Below are positions 12,553-19,660 of a stretch of DNA of 20,572 nt, one piece after another. The first letter of the stretch is position 1; each line of letters opens with the position of its first letter. The stretch covers positions 1 through 20,572 of IMG/VR virus record IMGVR_UViG_3300046743_000198, one strand, 5' to 3'. Position numbers and translations under genes: made by a program. The notes below the pieces were generated by a model. It was not told where the DNA came from. It made no database searches and saw only the letters and a list, made by a program, of their open reading frames with translations. The stretch comes from a virus.

Positions 12553-12705
12553 ATGCACAGAATTGAAAAAAACATTTTGCACCATGCAAAACAAAATAAA
12601 GAGTTAAGAAAGTATTTAAAATATAGCTCAGAAAAACTAAACGGAGTAATAAAAAGAGTTTATTATAATGTTGATGGCTCAATAAATAGCGTTACATACA
12701 ATTAA
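12553..12705 (+). CDS. Hypothetical protein, 50 aa
   Basis: The frame starts two bases after the previous stop and ends 27 bases before a strong terminator. The product is basic, with helix K-N-I-L-H-H-A-K-Q-N-K-E-L-R-K-Y and a second half Y-N-V-D-G-S-I-N-S-V-T. No family is recognised; position in the operon is the main support. Confidence 0.5.
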   Translation: MHRIEKNILHHAKQNKELRKYLKYSSEKLNGVIKRVYYNVDGSINSVTYN

Positions 12706-12732
12706 AAATTAATTAAATTATATTAATGAATT

Positions 12733-12762
12733 AGAGGGGTTTTTTAATCCCTCTTTTTTTTT
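12733..12762 (+). terminator. Intrinsic terminator
   Basis: AGAGGGGTT pairs with AATCCCTCT (one G-U pair) around a loop of four T, and the right arm runs into nine T (12754-12762). It ends the transcript from promoter 11503. Confidence 0.9.
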
Positions 12763-12772
12763 GCTTTTATTT

Positions 12773-12820
12773 AAATAGTTGATAATCAATTAGAAAAGAT
12801 TAATTAAACTATTTTTTTTT
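12773..12820 (+). terminator. Second, weaker terminator-like hairpin
   Basis: AAATAGTT (12773-12780) is inverted as AACTATTT (12807-12814), with an inner TAATC/GATTA pair, followed by a run of T to 12820. It is AT-only in the outer stem, so weaker than the terminator just before it. Confidence 0.5.
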
Positions 12821-13073
12821 ATTATTCCTCTAAATCCTACCCAAAAGACACCCGTAGAAGCAATTTAAACGCTATTTAAGAGCATTTTAATTTAATTTGG
12901 TATATACACCCCACTTTAATACTATATACGCTTAAAAATGATTTATTTTTATTTGTATATGTGTAAAAAAAGTGAATATTAATTGAGTATGCGTGTTTTC
13001 AATCGTGTATCCTTTATTACTCCACTCTCTCTACAAACTAATGTTTCCATCTGACATTTGTAAGTTCATTATG

Positions 13074-13083
13074 AATTCAATAC
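13074..13083 (+). repeat. Single AATTCAATA motif before gene 13088
   Basis: ATGAATTCAATA at 13071-13082 matches the core of the paired motifs at 493-533 and 11363-11413. A degenerate copy (ATGAATCTAATGG) begins at 13088 and contains the start codon of the next gene. Confidence 0.35.
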
Positions 13084-13087
13084 CTTT

Positions 13088-13333
13088 ATGAATCTAATGG
13101 GTAAAATGTTTTATACTGTTTTAAATCATACTTTAAATGCAGCAGGGTTTTGTATTGATAATGGAATCAAAGTGTATCCTGTGCCAAAGACACAAACTGA
13201 ATTTTATATTGAAGTAGATGATAATGGTAAAATAACAAGAAGTCCTAAGACTTACGGAACAAAAGAATGGAGTGAGAAAGTTTGTGAGATATACATTCAC
13301 TATTACAAAAAACTATCTCCAAATGTCAAATAG
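13088..13333 (+). CDS. Hypothetical protein, 81 aa
   Basis: The 81-residue product contains G-I-K-V-Y-P-V-P (26-33), E-F-Y-I-E-V-D-D-N-G-K-I (38-49) and a C-terminal helix W-S-E-K-V-C-E-I-Y-I-H-Y-Y-K-K. I recognise no family, though similar short proteins with a Y-P-V ... FYIEV pattern occur in marine phages. ATGs at 13088, 13097 and 13106 are all possible starts. The gene stands alone between noncoding stretches. Confidence 0.62.
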   Translation: MNLMGKMFYTVLNHTLNAAGFCIDNGIKVYPVPKTQTEFYIEVDDNGKITRSPKTYGTKEWSEKVCEIYIHYYKKLSPNVK

Positions 13334-13360
13334 TCAGAATATATATATTATATATATAAT

Positions 13361-13421
13361 ACATAGTGTATATATAACACTATGTGTAGATATACTTAGT
13401 GTTATACATGCATAGTGTATA
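13361..13421 (+). repeat. ACATAGTGTATA repeat cluster 2, with inverted pair
   Basis: ACATAGTGTATA occurs at 13361-13372, its inverse ACACTATGT at 13377-13385, a variant ACTTAGTGTTATA at 13394-13406 and CATAGTGTATA at 13411-13421. The first copy and its inverse make a perfect 9-base inverted repeat with a 7-base spacer. The cluster matches the one at 1854-1916 and lies upstream of the tail genes. Confidence 0.62.
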
Positions 13422-13520
13422 ACATATATGTAACATACATAAATAATAACATATTCTACCTGACATATATTCAGATGAGTAAGTTGAGATACAAAGATTA
13501 ACTAAATTATTAATTATTAT

Positions 13521-14231
13521 ATGGCAAGAAAAACTATTGAGTTAGAAGTACCTACTACCCTTGCAGACATTAAATTGTGGCAATATCAAAAGTATATGAA
13601 AGTTGTAGATGCTCACAAAGACGCTGAAGAAACTGAAGAGCTAAATAACTTTCTAAATATGAAGCTCGTTGAAATATTTTGTAACATATCTTTAAAAGAT
13701 GTTTCTAAAATATCTGTAAGAGGTTACAAAAAAATATTAGATATACTAAATAAAGCATTTGAAGAGAAACCAAAGTTGATTCAAAGATTCGACTTAGAAG
13801 GAGTAGATATGGGTTTTATACCAAAACTAGATGATATAAGTTTAGGGGAGTATATTGATATTGAAACTAATTTACCTGATTGGCAAAAAATACATAAAGC
13901 GATGGCTGTATTGTACAGACCAGTTAATTTTAAATTAGGCAATAAATATACTATTGCACCTTATGAAGTAAAAGAAGAAATACATGAAGTGATGAAAGAG
14001 ATGCCAATGAATGTGGTGATAAGTTCAACGGTTTTTTTTTACGATTTAGGGAAAGCGTTACTGGGAGCTATACCGAAATATATGGAGAAGAATCTGACGA
14101 GAGAGAGTTTGCAACAGCTAGAAGCGTATTTGGAAAAAAATGGGGATGGTATCAATCGATTTATGCACTCGCTAAAGGAGACGTCAGCAAGTTTCAACAA
14201 GTTACGAAACTACCACTTTTCCAATGTTTAA
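13521..14231 (+). CDS. Tail assembly chaperone, short (zero-frame) form
   Basis: The 236-residue protein starts M-A-R-K-T-I-E-L-E-V-P and has a helical body: I-K-L-W-Q-Y-Q-K-Y, V-E-I-F-C-N-I-S-L, F-I-P-K-L-D-D-I-S-L-G-E-Y-I-D-I, and F-F-Y-D-L-G-K-A-L-L-G-A-I-P-K-Y before a terminal N-G-D-G-I-N-R-F-M-H-S-L-K-E. The pattern, and the overlapping -1 frame at its 3' end, mark it as the G protein of the G/GT tail chaperone pair of siphoviruses, which binds the tape measure protein during tail assembly. It is the first gene of the tail module, whereas many siphoviruses have it directly before the tape measure gene. From about 13990, G is unusually common in the third codon position. Confidence 0.75.
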   Translation: MARKTIELEVPTTLADIKLWQYQKYMKVVDAHKDAEETEELNNFLNMKLVEIFCNISLKDVSKISVRGYKKILDILNKAFEEKPKLIQRFDLEGVDMGFIPKLDDISLGEYIDIETNLPDWQKIHKAMAVLYRPVNFKLGNKYTIAPYEVKEEIHEVMKEMPMNVVISSTVFFYDLGKALLGAIPKYMEKNLTRESLQQLEAYLEKNGDGINRFMHSLKETSASFNKLRNYHFSNV

Positions 14232-14302
14232 ATTATCTAGCGTTTGAAAAAGAAAAAATACAAATAGAGAATCAAGAAATAAAAAAGGCATATAAAACAT
14301 GA
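13521..14302 (+). CDS. Tail assembly chaperone, -1 frameshift (long) form
   Basis: At A-AAA-AAT (14135-14141) ribosomes could slip back one base and continue with W-G-W-Y-Q-S-I-Y-A-L-A-K-G-D, then F-Q-Q-V-T-K-L-P-L-F-Q-C-L-N-Y-L and F-E-K-E-K-I-Q-I-E to a TGA at 14300-14302. The fusion would be 260 residues, 53 of them from the -1 frame. This extension has the WGWY ... LAKGD ... EKEKI pattern of tail chaperone C-termini and no start codon of its own. Its stop overlaps the next ATG, just as other genes here are linked. The -1 frame is open from about 13989, so a slip at the nine-T run 14032-14040 is an alternative. Frameshifting itself is inferred. Confidence 0.7.
14135..14141 (+). promoter_or_regulatory. 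Slippery heptamer for -1 frameshifting
   Basis: A-AAA-AAT in the zero frame fits X-XXY-YYZ. It is followed directly by GGGGATGG. After a -1 slip the next codon is TGG. A second candidate is T-TTT-TTT inside the T run at 14032-14040. Confidence 0.6.
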
Positions 14303-14790
14303 CAACATTTTACGACATATTAGATACACTAAAAACATATCTTCAAGGTAATTCAAACATAAACACAGTTACAAGTGGAGATATATTTGAGGTAGATTTA
14401 GCTAAACAAAGTATATTTCCTTTGGCACATATCATAGTAAACAACTGTACATTTCAAGAGCACGTTGTTGTTTTTAACGTACAAGTTATTTGTATGGATG
14501 TTGTACATGACACTAATGAAGATGTGAAAGACCAAAGTAATTATTTTCATGGAATAGACAATAGACAAGATATTTTAAATACGATGTTTTTTGTAGTTAA
14601 TGGATTGCAAAGTGCTATGAGAAGAGGAGAATTATTTACTAATTTATTTCAAATTGATTCTGATTTTACAGCAGATATGTTTGAAGATAGGTTTGAAAAT
14701 TTACTTGCTGGATGGTCATTAACATTTGATGTTATAGTGCCAAATAATCAAATATCGGATATTAACGCTAACGGAGAATCACCTTGCTAA
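14299..14790 (+). CDS. Probable tail terminator/completion-like protein
   Basis: The 163-residue protein has an N-terminal helix T-T-F-Y-D-I-L-D-T-L-K-T-Y-L, then N-T-V-T-S-G-D-I, I-F-P-L-A-H-I-I-V-N-N-C-T-F, V-F-N-V-Q-V-I-C-M-D-V-V and near the end D-R-F-E-N-L-L-A-G-W-S-L-T-F-D-V-I-V-P. An N-terminal helix followed by a beta meander with a fixed GDI segment resembles tail terminator proteins; I also recall this layout from marine flavobacterial phages as an unnamed structural protein. It would cap the tail or join it to the head. The start overlaps the stop of the chaperone long form, the stop overlaps the next start. Confidence 0.6.
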   Translation: MTTFYDILDTLKTYLQGNSNINTVTSGDIFEVDLAKQSIFPLAHIIVNNCTFQEHVVVFNVQVICMDVVHDTNEDVKDQSNYFHGIDNRQDILNTMFFVVNGLQSAMRRGELFTNLFQIDSDFTADMFEDRFENLLAGWSLTFDVIVPNNQISDINANGESPC

Positions 14791-15368
14791 TGAATTTTAA
14801 GTTAAAAAATACAGAAGCATATTTAACTAATTATGTAAAAAAGTTAATTGTTTTAACTAGGCAAGAAATAAAAAAACCTAGAACAAGAACTTATGAAAGT
14901 AAATTATTTGGTAAAAGAAATATTACTAAACCAATAAATTCAAGTGGAGATTTACTTAATAGTTTAAGATTAATAAAGAAACTAAAAAATGTAGTTAATG
15001 AAAGAGGGTTTCGAGCAACTCAATCTTATAGGGTGGTTGGAAACTCATATGGTGAAATACTTGATGAAGGTGCTGATGGTAATAAAGTAAAAGCAACAAA
15101 ACAAGGAATTGAAAATTGGATTGATAAAAAACCAGTAACACTTGAAAAAGTAAAAAATAAAAGTTTAGCTGCTACTTTAATAAAAAGAAAATTAGATAGA
15201 TATGGAATAAAAGGAACTGGATTTTTACAGCATCTAGTAGATAAGCAATTTGATAGCGTTGTAGGAGTTGCTCCAAGCGTTATAAAAGATATATCATTAA
15301 ATCTTGATGAGATATTAGTGATGTTAGGTTGGGATAAATCAGGAGAAACATTTACAAGAAAAACATAA
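14790..15368 (+). CDS. HK97 gp10-like neck/tail protein (probable)
   Basis: From ATG 14790 the product is 192 residues, basic, with an N-terminal helix, S-S-G-D-L-L-N-S-L-R-L (50-60), G-N-S-Y-G-E-I-L-D-E-G-A-D-G-N (84-98), then I-E-N-W-I-D-K-K-P-V (109-118) and Y-G-I-K-G-T-G-F-L-Q-H-L-V (142-154). The YxxxLDEG ... TGFL pattern is shared with gp10-like head-tail connector and minor tail proteins. A TTG at 14784 would add two residues; the ATG overlapping the previous stop is preferred. It likely acts in the neck or upper tail. Confidence 0.65.
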   Translation: MNFKLKNTEAYLTNYVKKLIVLTRQEIKKPRTRTYESKLFGKRNITKPINSSGDLLNSLRLIKKLKNVVNERGFRATQSYRVVGNSYGEILDEGADGNKVKATKQGIENWIDKKPVTLEKVKNKSLAATLIKRKLDRYGIKGTGFLQHLVDKQFDSVVGVAPSVIKDISLNLDEILVMLGWDKSGETFTRKT

Positions 15369-16528
15369 TGAGTACAATAATAAACACAAGAAGCCCTTAC
15401 TATTTTAAAGTACATAATTCAAGTTTGTATAAAGCTAAATTACAATTATATATATGGACTGGTGAAACAAGTGATAAAGATACAAATACAGATTTAAGAT
15501 ATACAATCACTAAAGAAGAAATAGGAACAAACAATTTTGTAGTATTCGAATTAAGTCAGCTTATAAGAGACTACATGGAAACAGAATATAATGATTATGC
15601 TACTGATGCTTTATGGATAGATGCCACAGTAACAATATATGATGTAGCAAATGCTATTGTACAAGTAGGAGGTCAAAATACAACTACAACTCAATTCTTG
15701 GCAATAGATGGATATGGATATTTTGAAGATGGTATAAATCCTAGAAGCACAACAACTCCTATGGTTTTACAAGATAATACTGATGTTTATTATTTTGATG
15801 GGCAAGATATAAAAATACCTGTCTTTGCTGAAGCTGCAACAATAACAGTTTCATTACAATCTAGTGCAGGCGCTAATATAAACTGGGAAGCCGCTGATGA
15901 TTTCTGGGAAACCAATGATTCTACTTGGGGTTCTGGTACAACAAATTTAACTATAAATGATACTGGTGATACTAACCAAAAAATACAATATGTAATTATT
16001 GAAGATACAGCAACTTTAATTGACGGAGATACAGTTACCTTTTCTAGTAACAGTTCTTCTTATCCAGATGATGTTGTAATTACATTAAAGAAAGTTAATG
16101 AATGTAAATTTAGTCCATTAAATATTATATTTTATAATAAATATGGTGCTTTACAAAACTTATGGTATTTCAAAAAATCTGTAAAAGATATAACTGTTAA
16201 ATCAGAAAAATTCAAAAATAATATATTAGATTTAGAAACAGGTGCAACAGCTCCTTCTTATGCAGTTACAAAACATGAAGAAAAGAAGTTCTTAGTAAAT
16301 GCTAGAGAATCTATTACTGTAAATACTGGATTTTATCCTGAAGGACATAATGAAATAGTAAGACAAAAGATGTTAGCTGAATTGGTTTGGGCAGATGACT
16401 TAACAAATGTTTTACCTATAAACCTAAAATCTAATACACTAAGATTTAAAAAGTCAGTCAATGATAAATTAATTCAATATACTGTACAATACGATTATGC
16501 TTTTGATAAAATAAACAATATATCTTAA
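15368..16528 (+). CDS. Tail/virion structural protein, 386 aa
   Basis: The 386-residue protein begins N-T-R-S-P-Y-Y-F-K-V (6-15), then L-Q-L-Y-I-W-T-G-E-T, F-E-L-S-Q-L-I-R-D-Y, a beta-rich Ig-like middle with many Thr/Asn/Gly (about 130-235), and F-Y-N-K-Y-G-A-L-Q-N-L-W-Y-F-K-K-S-V near 250-270. I recall the RSPYY and YGALxxLWFFKKS segments from structural proteins of marine flavobacterial siphoviruses, without a firm role. Its position between neck-like and large baseplate-like genes suggests a tail-tube or tail-tip protein. Start and stop overlap the neighbours (TAATG both times). Confidence 0.7.
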   Translation: MSTIINTRSPYYFKVHNSSLYKAKLQLYIWTGETSDKDTNTDLRYTITKEEIGTNNFVVFELSQLIRDYMETEYNDYATDALWIDATVTIYDVANAIVQVGGQNTTTTQFLAIDGYGYFEDGINPRSTTTPMVLQDNTDVYYFDGQDIKIPVFAEAATITVSLQSSAGANINWEAADDFWETNDSTWGSGTTNLTINDTGDTNQKIQYVIIEDTATLIDGDTVTFSSNSSSYPDDVVITLKKVNECKFSPLNIIFYNKYGALQNLWYFKKSVKDITVKSEKFKNNILDLETGATAPSYAVTKHEEKKFLVNARESITVNTGFYPEGHNEIVRQKMLAELVWADDLTNVLPINLKSNTLRFKKSVNDKLIQYTVQYDYAFDKINNIS

Positions 16529-19503
16529 TGCAAGAAATAGTTTTATATATAAAAGATACTGATGGTAATTATCAACAAGCAGAATTGTTTGGTGATGAAA
16601 ATATTACAGTTACATCTAAGATACAAGATGTAAGAGACATAGGTGTTGTATTTACAGATTTCTCACAAAGTTTCTCTTTACCTGCATCAAAAACAAATAA
16701 TAAAATATTTAAACATTGGTATAATTATAATATTGATGATGGATTTGATACTAGAATAAAAGTAGATGCCTTAATAGAAATAGACCATTTGCCTTTTAGA
16801 AGAGGTAAATTAGCGTTAAGAAATGTAAAACTAAAAGACAATCAAGCATCATCTTATTCTGTAGTTTTTTATGGCAATACTGTAAAACTAAAAGATTTGA
16901 TGAGAGATGATGAATTGAAAGATTTGCCATATCTTGATAATTATAATCATTCATATTCTGCATCAGATGTATATGACGGACTTGTAGAGGGTTTAAATGA
17001 AAACTCTGTAGCAGATTCAATTATATATCCTTTAATTACACACACTAAAAGATTATATTTTGATTCTACTGATTACAGAGCTGATGGAACTTTTATAGGA
17101 CATTATAATACAAATGGAGGTTCTGGTGGAGAAGAAAATACTTTAAATAGTTCAGGTGCTCAATTTACTAGCACAATAAATGAAGTTACACCTCCAGTTG
17201 CTGTTGGTGATTATGTTTATAATTTAACAGATGATAGACACACTTTAGTAACACAAGTAAAATCAGCAACAAAACTTACACTAAAAGAAGATATATTTCC
17301 TGATGCTGCAACATCTACTTTTTATATATATCAGAATATTCAATACTCTGGTAATGTATATTATGATGGTGTTCAGAAATCAAGAGGAGTATCTTTCTTA
17401 GATTTAAAACCAGCAATACTTTGTAGTGAAATAATTAAATCCATAGAAAACAAATACTCTATAGATTTTGTAGGAGACTTTTTTACATCTGCTGCATTTT
17501 CTAATTTATATATGTGGCTTCACAGAAACAAAGGTGGTATAACATCAGGTTCAGAAAATGAAGAAACTAAAATAATTGGTAACTGGACTTTTAGTTCAGG
17601 AGATGATATTTTTGATATTGAAAATGGTGATACACCAGATAATAACGGAACTAACTGGATAGTTGATGGTGAAGGTGGAGGTCCAGCTCCAAGAGAGGTT
17701 TATATAGCAGTTATAACAATTACACCAGCTTCAGGATATGGAGATATTAAATACGATATAACTGCTGTAGATTCTATATCTGGAGAAACTAGAGGTTCAA
17801 AAACTAATGTTGATGGCACAAACACTTTATCTTTTTCTATTGGAGAAGATGGTCCAGAAGCAAGATATGAATATAATATAACTTGGACTATTACATCTCA
17901 AGGAACATTATCTTTTACACCTTCTTTACAAATAACTTATGAAGAAGCTGGTAATCCTGACCAAGTAGGAACTTATGTTTGTGCACAACAATCTACATTA
18001 TCAGAAATTATTATAAGAAATCAAGTGCCAAAATTAAAATGTATTGACTTTTTAACTGGGTTATTTAAAATGTTTAATCTTACAGCATATTACATAAATG
18101 ATGTTGGAGATGCAAACTTTGGTAAAATACAAGTAGAAACATTAGATGATTTTTATGCTGATGCAGTAAACAATCCGTCTGGTGGTAGTTATGATATATC
18201 TAAACATATAGATATAGAAAATAGTGAAGTAGAAGCTGCTATAAATTATAGTCGTGTTGAATTTAAATATCAAGAACCATCTACATTAATATCTATAAAT
18301 CATCAAGAGAAATTCAATGAAGTATTTGGAGACGAATCTTTTGAATTATATGGATTAGATAGAGCTGAAACATATGAAATAGAAGTTCCTTTTGAACACA
18401 TGAAGTTTGAAAGATTATTTGATGTAAATGAAGATTTAAGAGCTTCAGGTACTACTACTGGAACTACAGCAGATAAATTAGTTGATAGCTCACAGAACTT
18501 TACAGATACTGTGAAAGTTGGAGATAGAGTTAATAATATAAATAATACAACTACAGCTTTAGTAACTGCAATAGATAGTGATACACAATTAACTTTAGAT
18601 ACAGACATTATGGTTAGTGGAGATAATTATTCTATATCTATTGTAGATAATACTACACAAATACTTTATGGATATTCTGCCGATGGAGAATTTACTTCAG
18701 ATTTAGATGCTAATCCAGCAACAGGAGATTATGACCCAGTATTAACAAAACCACTTTTATTTTATGGCATCAATGAAACATTTACTGATGGTCAAAAAAA
18801 TATAAACTGGTTAAATGTAAATAGTAATGGAAGTCCAGCTCCAAATAATATTCCTAATTATTTTAGACCATCTAATACTAATTCAACAGGTACATCAACT
18901 ATATTTCCAGATTATACATTAAATTTTGATAATGAAGTTGATGAGTTTACCTTAACAGATTATGATGGGCAAACTAATTCATTATTTAGAAACTTTTATG
19001 CTAACTATGTCAATGGATTATTTGATAAGAAAAAAAGAATATTTAAGGTATCAGCTTATTTACCAACTGATATATTAATAAATTATAGATTAAATGATAA
19101 GCTAATAATACAAGATAGGGAGTTTTTGATTAATTCTATAAAGACAAACTTAATGACTGAAAGAAGTGAATTAGAGCTTGTCAATGAGTTAGAACAAACA
19201 TATTATGAAATTCAATTATATTATGATTTTACTAGTAATAATTGTTCTACTGGAACATTAGTTACAGTATATTCAAATGTACCTGCTGTTTCATTTGGAA
19301 GTACAACAACTGGTAAAATATATACTAATAAAGGATTAACAATATTTGCACCTAATGGAAAATATAGTGATGGAACAAATTATGATAACTGGTATGCTGA
19401 TGGTTTTACCCCTACTACCCCTTCGTTAAGAGAACAGGGCTGGTGGGAATCTGAATATGATATAACTGTAACATACCCATTAACTTGTAATTCTGGAGGA
19501 TAA
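16528..19503 (+). CDS. Large tail/baseplate-type protein, 991 aa
   Basis: The 991-residue protein starts with L-Y-I-K-D-T-D-G-N, I-Q-D-V-R-D-I (32-38), V-F-T-D-F-S-Q-S-F-S-L-P-A-S-K (41-55), N-N-K-I-F-K-H-W-Y-N-Y (57-67) and F-R-R-G-K-L (90-95), a conserved head region that I recall from marine flavobacterial phages and that would form a tail-tip fold. Two similar beta modules lie at about 204-269 and 648-705, each reading V-G-D-x-V-x-N-x-T/N ... L-T-L-x-x-D-I. The C-terminal part is rich in Thr/Asn/Tyr. It may be a distal tail or receptor-binding protein acting at the cell surface. It just precedes the tape measure gene, the reverse of the order in many siphoviruses. Confidence 0.72.
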   Translation: MQEIVLYIKDTDGNYQQAELFGDENITVTSKIQDVRDIGVVFTDFSQSFSLPASKTNNKIFKHWYNYNIDDGFDTRIKVDALIEIDHLPFRRGKLALRNVKLKDNQASSYSVVFYGNTVKLKDLMRDDELKDLPYLDNYNHSYSASDVYDGLVEGLNENSVADSIIYPLITHTKRLYFDSTDYRADGTFIGHYNTNGGSGGEENTLNSSGAQFTSTINEVTPPVAVGDYVYNLTDDRHTLVTQVKSATKLTLKEDIFPDAATSTFYIYQNIQYSGNVYYDGVQKSRGVSFLDLKPAILCSEIIKSIENKYSIDFVGDFFTSAAFSNLYMWLHRNKGGITSGSENEETKIIGNWTFSSGDDIFDIENGDTPDNNGTNWIVDGEGGGPAPREVYIAVITITPASGYGDIKYDITAVDSISGETRGSKTNVDGTNTLSFSIGEDGPEARYEYNITWTITSQGTLSFTPSLQITYEEAGNPDQVGTYVCAQQSTLSEIIIRNQVPKLKCIDFLTGLFKMFNLTAYYINDVGDANFGKIQVETLDDFYADAVNNPSGGSYDISKHIDIENSEVEAAINYSRVEFKYQEPSTLISINHQEKFNEVFGDESFELYGLDRAETYEIEVPFEHMKFERLFDVNEDLRASGTTTGTTADKLVDSSQNFTDTVKVGDRVNNINNTTTALVTAIDSDTQLTLDTDIMVSGDNYSISIVDNTTQILYGYSADGEFTSDLDANPATGDYDPVLTKPLLFYGINETFTDGQKNINWLNVNSNGSPAPNNIPNYFRPSNTNSTGTSTIFPDYTLNFDNEVDEFTLTDYDGQTNSLFRNFYANYVNGLFDKKKRIFKVSAYLPTDILINYRLNDKLIIQDREFLINSIKTNLMTERSELELVNELEQTYYEIQLYYDFTSNNCSTGTLVTVYSNVPAVSFGSTTTGKIYTNKGLTIFAPNGKYSDGTNYDNWYADGFTPTTPSLREQGWWESEYDITVTYPLTCNSGG

Positions 19504-19513
19504 AATATAAATT

Positions 19514-19660
19514 ATGATAAAGAATATAATAGATTTATTGAACGCTTCTGATTGGTATGGTGAAGACGAATTGATTGAAATTGCTAAAGGTAAATATTCT
19601 GCTGTTGGCAATTATAAAGAAATGAAAGAACAATTAAAACGAGTAAGATATGGCAAGTAA
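19514..19660 (+). CDS. Hypothetical protein, 48 aa
   Basis: The 48-residue frame begins 10 bases after the large tail gene and overlaps the tape measure start by 11 bases. The sequence contains L-L-N-A-S-D-W-Y-G-E-D-E-L-I-E-I-A-K-G-K-Y and K-E-Q-L-K-R-V-R-Y-G-K and looks helical and folded. A small gene before the tape measure may be a chaperone or a tail-tip accessory; I recognise no family. Confidence 0.55.
   Translation: MIKNIIDLLNASDWYGEDELIEIAKGKYSAVGNYKEMKEQLKRVRYGK

Larger units (their letters stand above)
12706..13087. other. 382-base noncoding region
   Basis: It holds two intrinsic terminators in its first 115 bases. The rest (12821-13087) is AT-rich with no convincing gene, tRNA or consensus promoter; it ends with an AATTCAATA motif at 13074. 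CACCC and CCCAC patches make part of it less AT-rich than its surroundings. It separates the accessory genes from the tail module. Confidence 0.6.

Noticed and set aside
12821-13087. tRNA or small RNA gene in the noncoding stretch
   Set aside because: I found no cloverleaf or conserved T-arm pattern, and no good promoter of the host type.
15026-15415. Reverse-strand 129-codon frame under the neck-like gene
   Set aside because: It is the antisense of a conserved protein on the + strand and has no linked neighbours on that strand.
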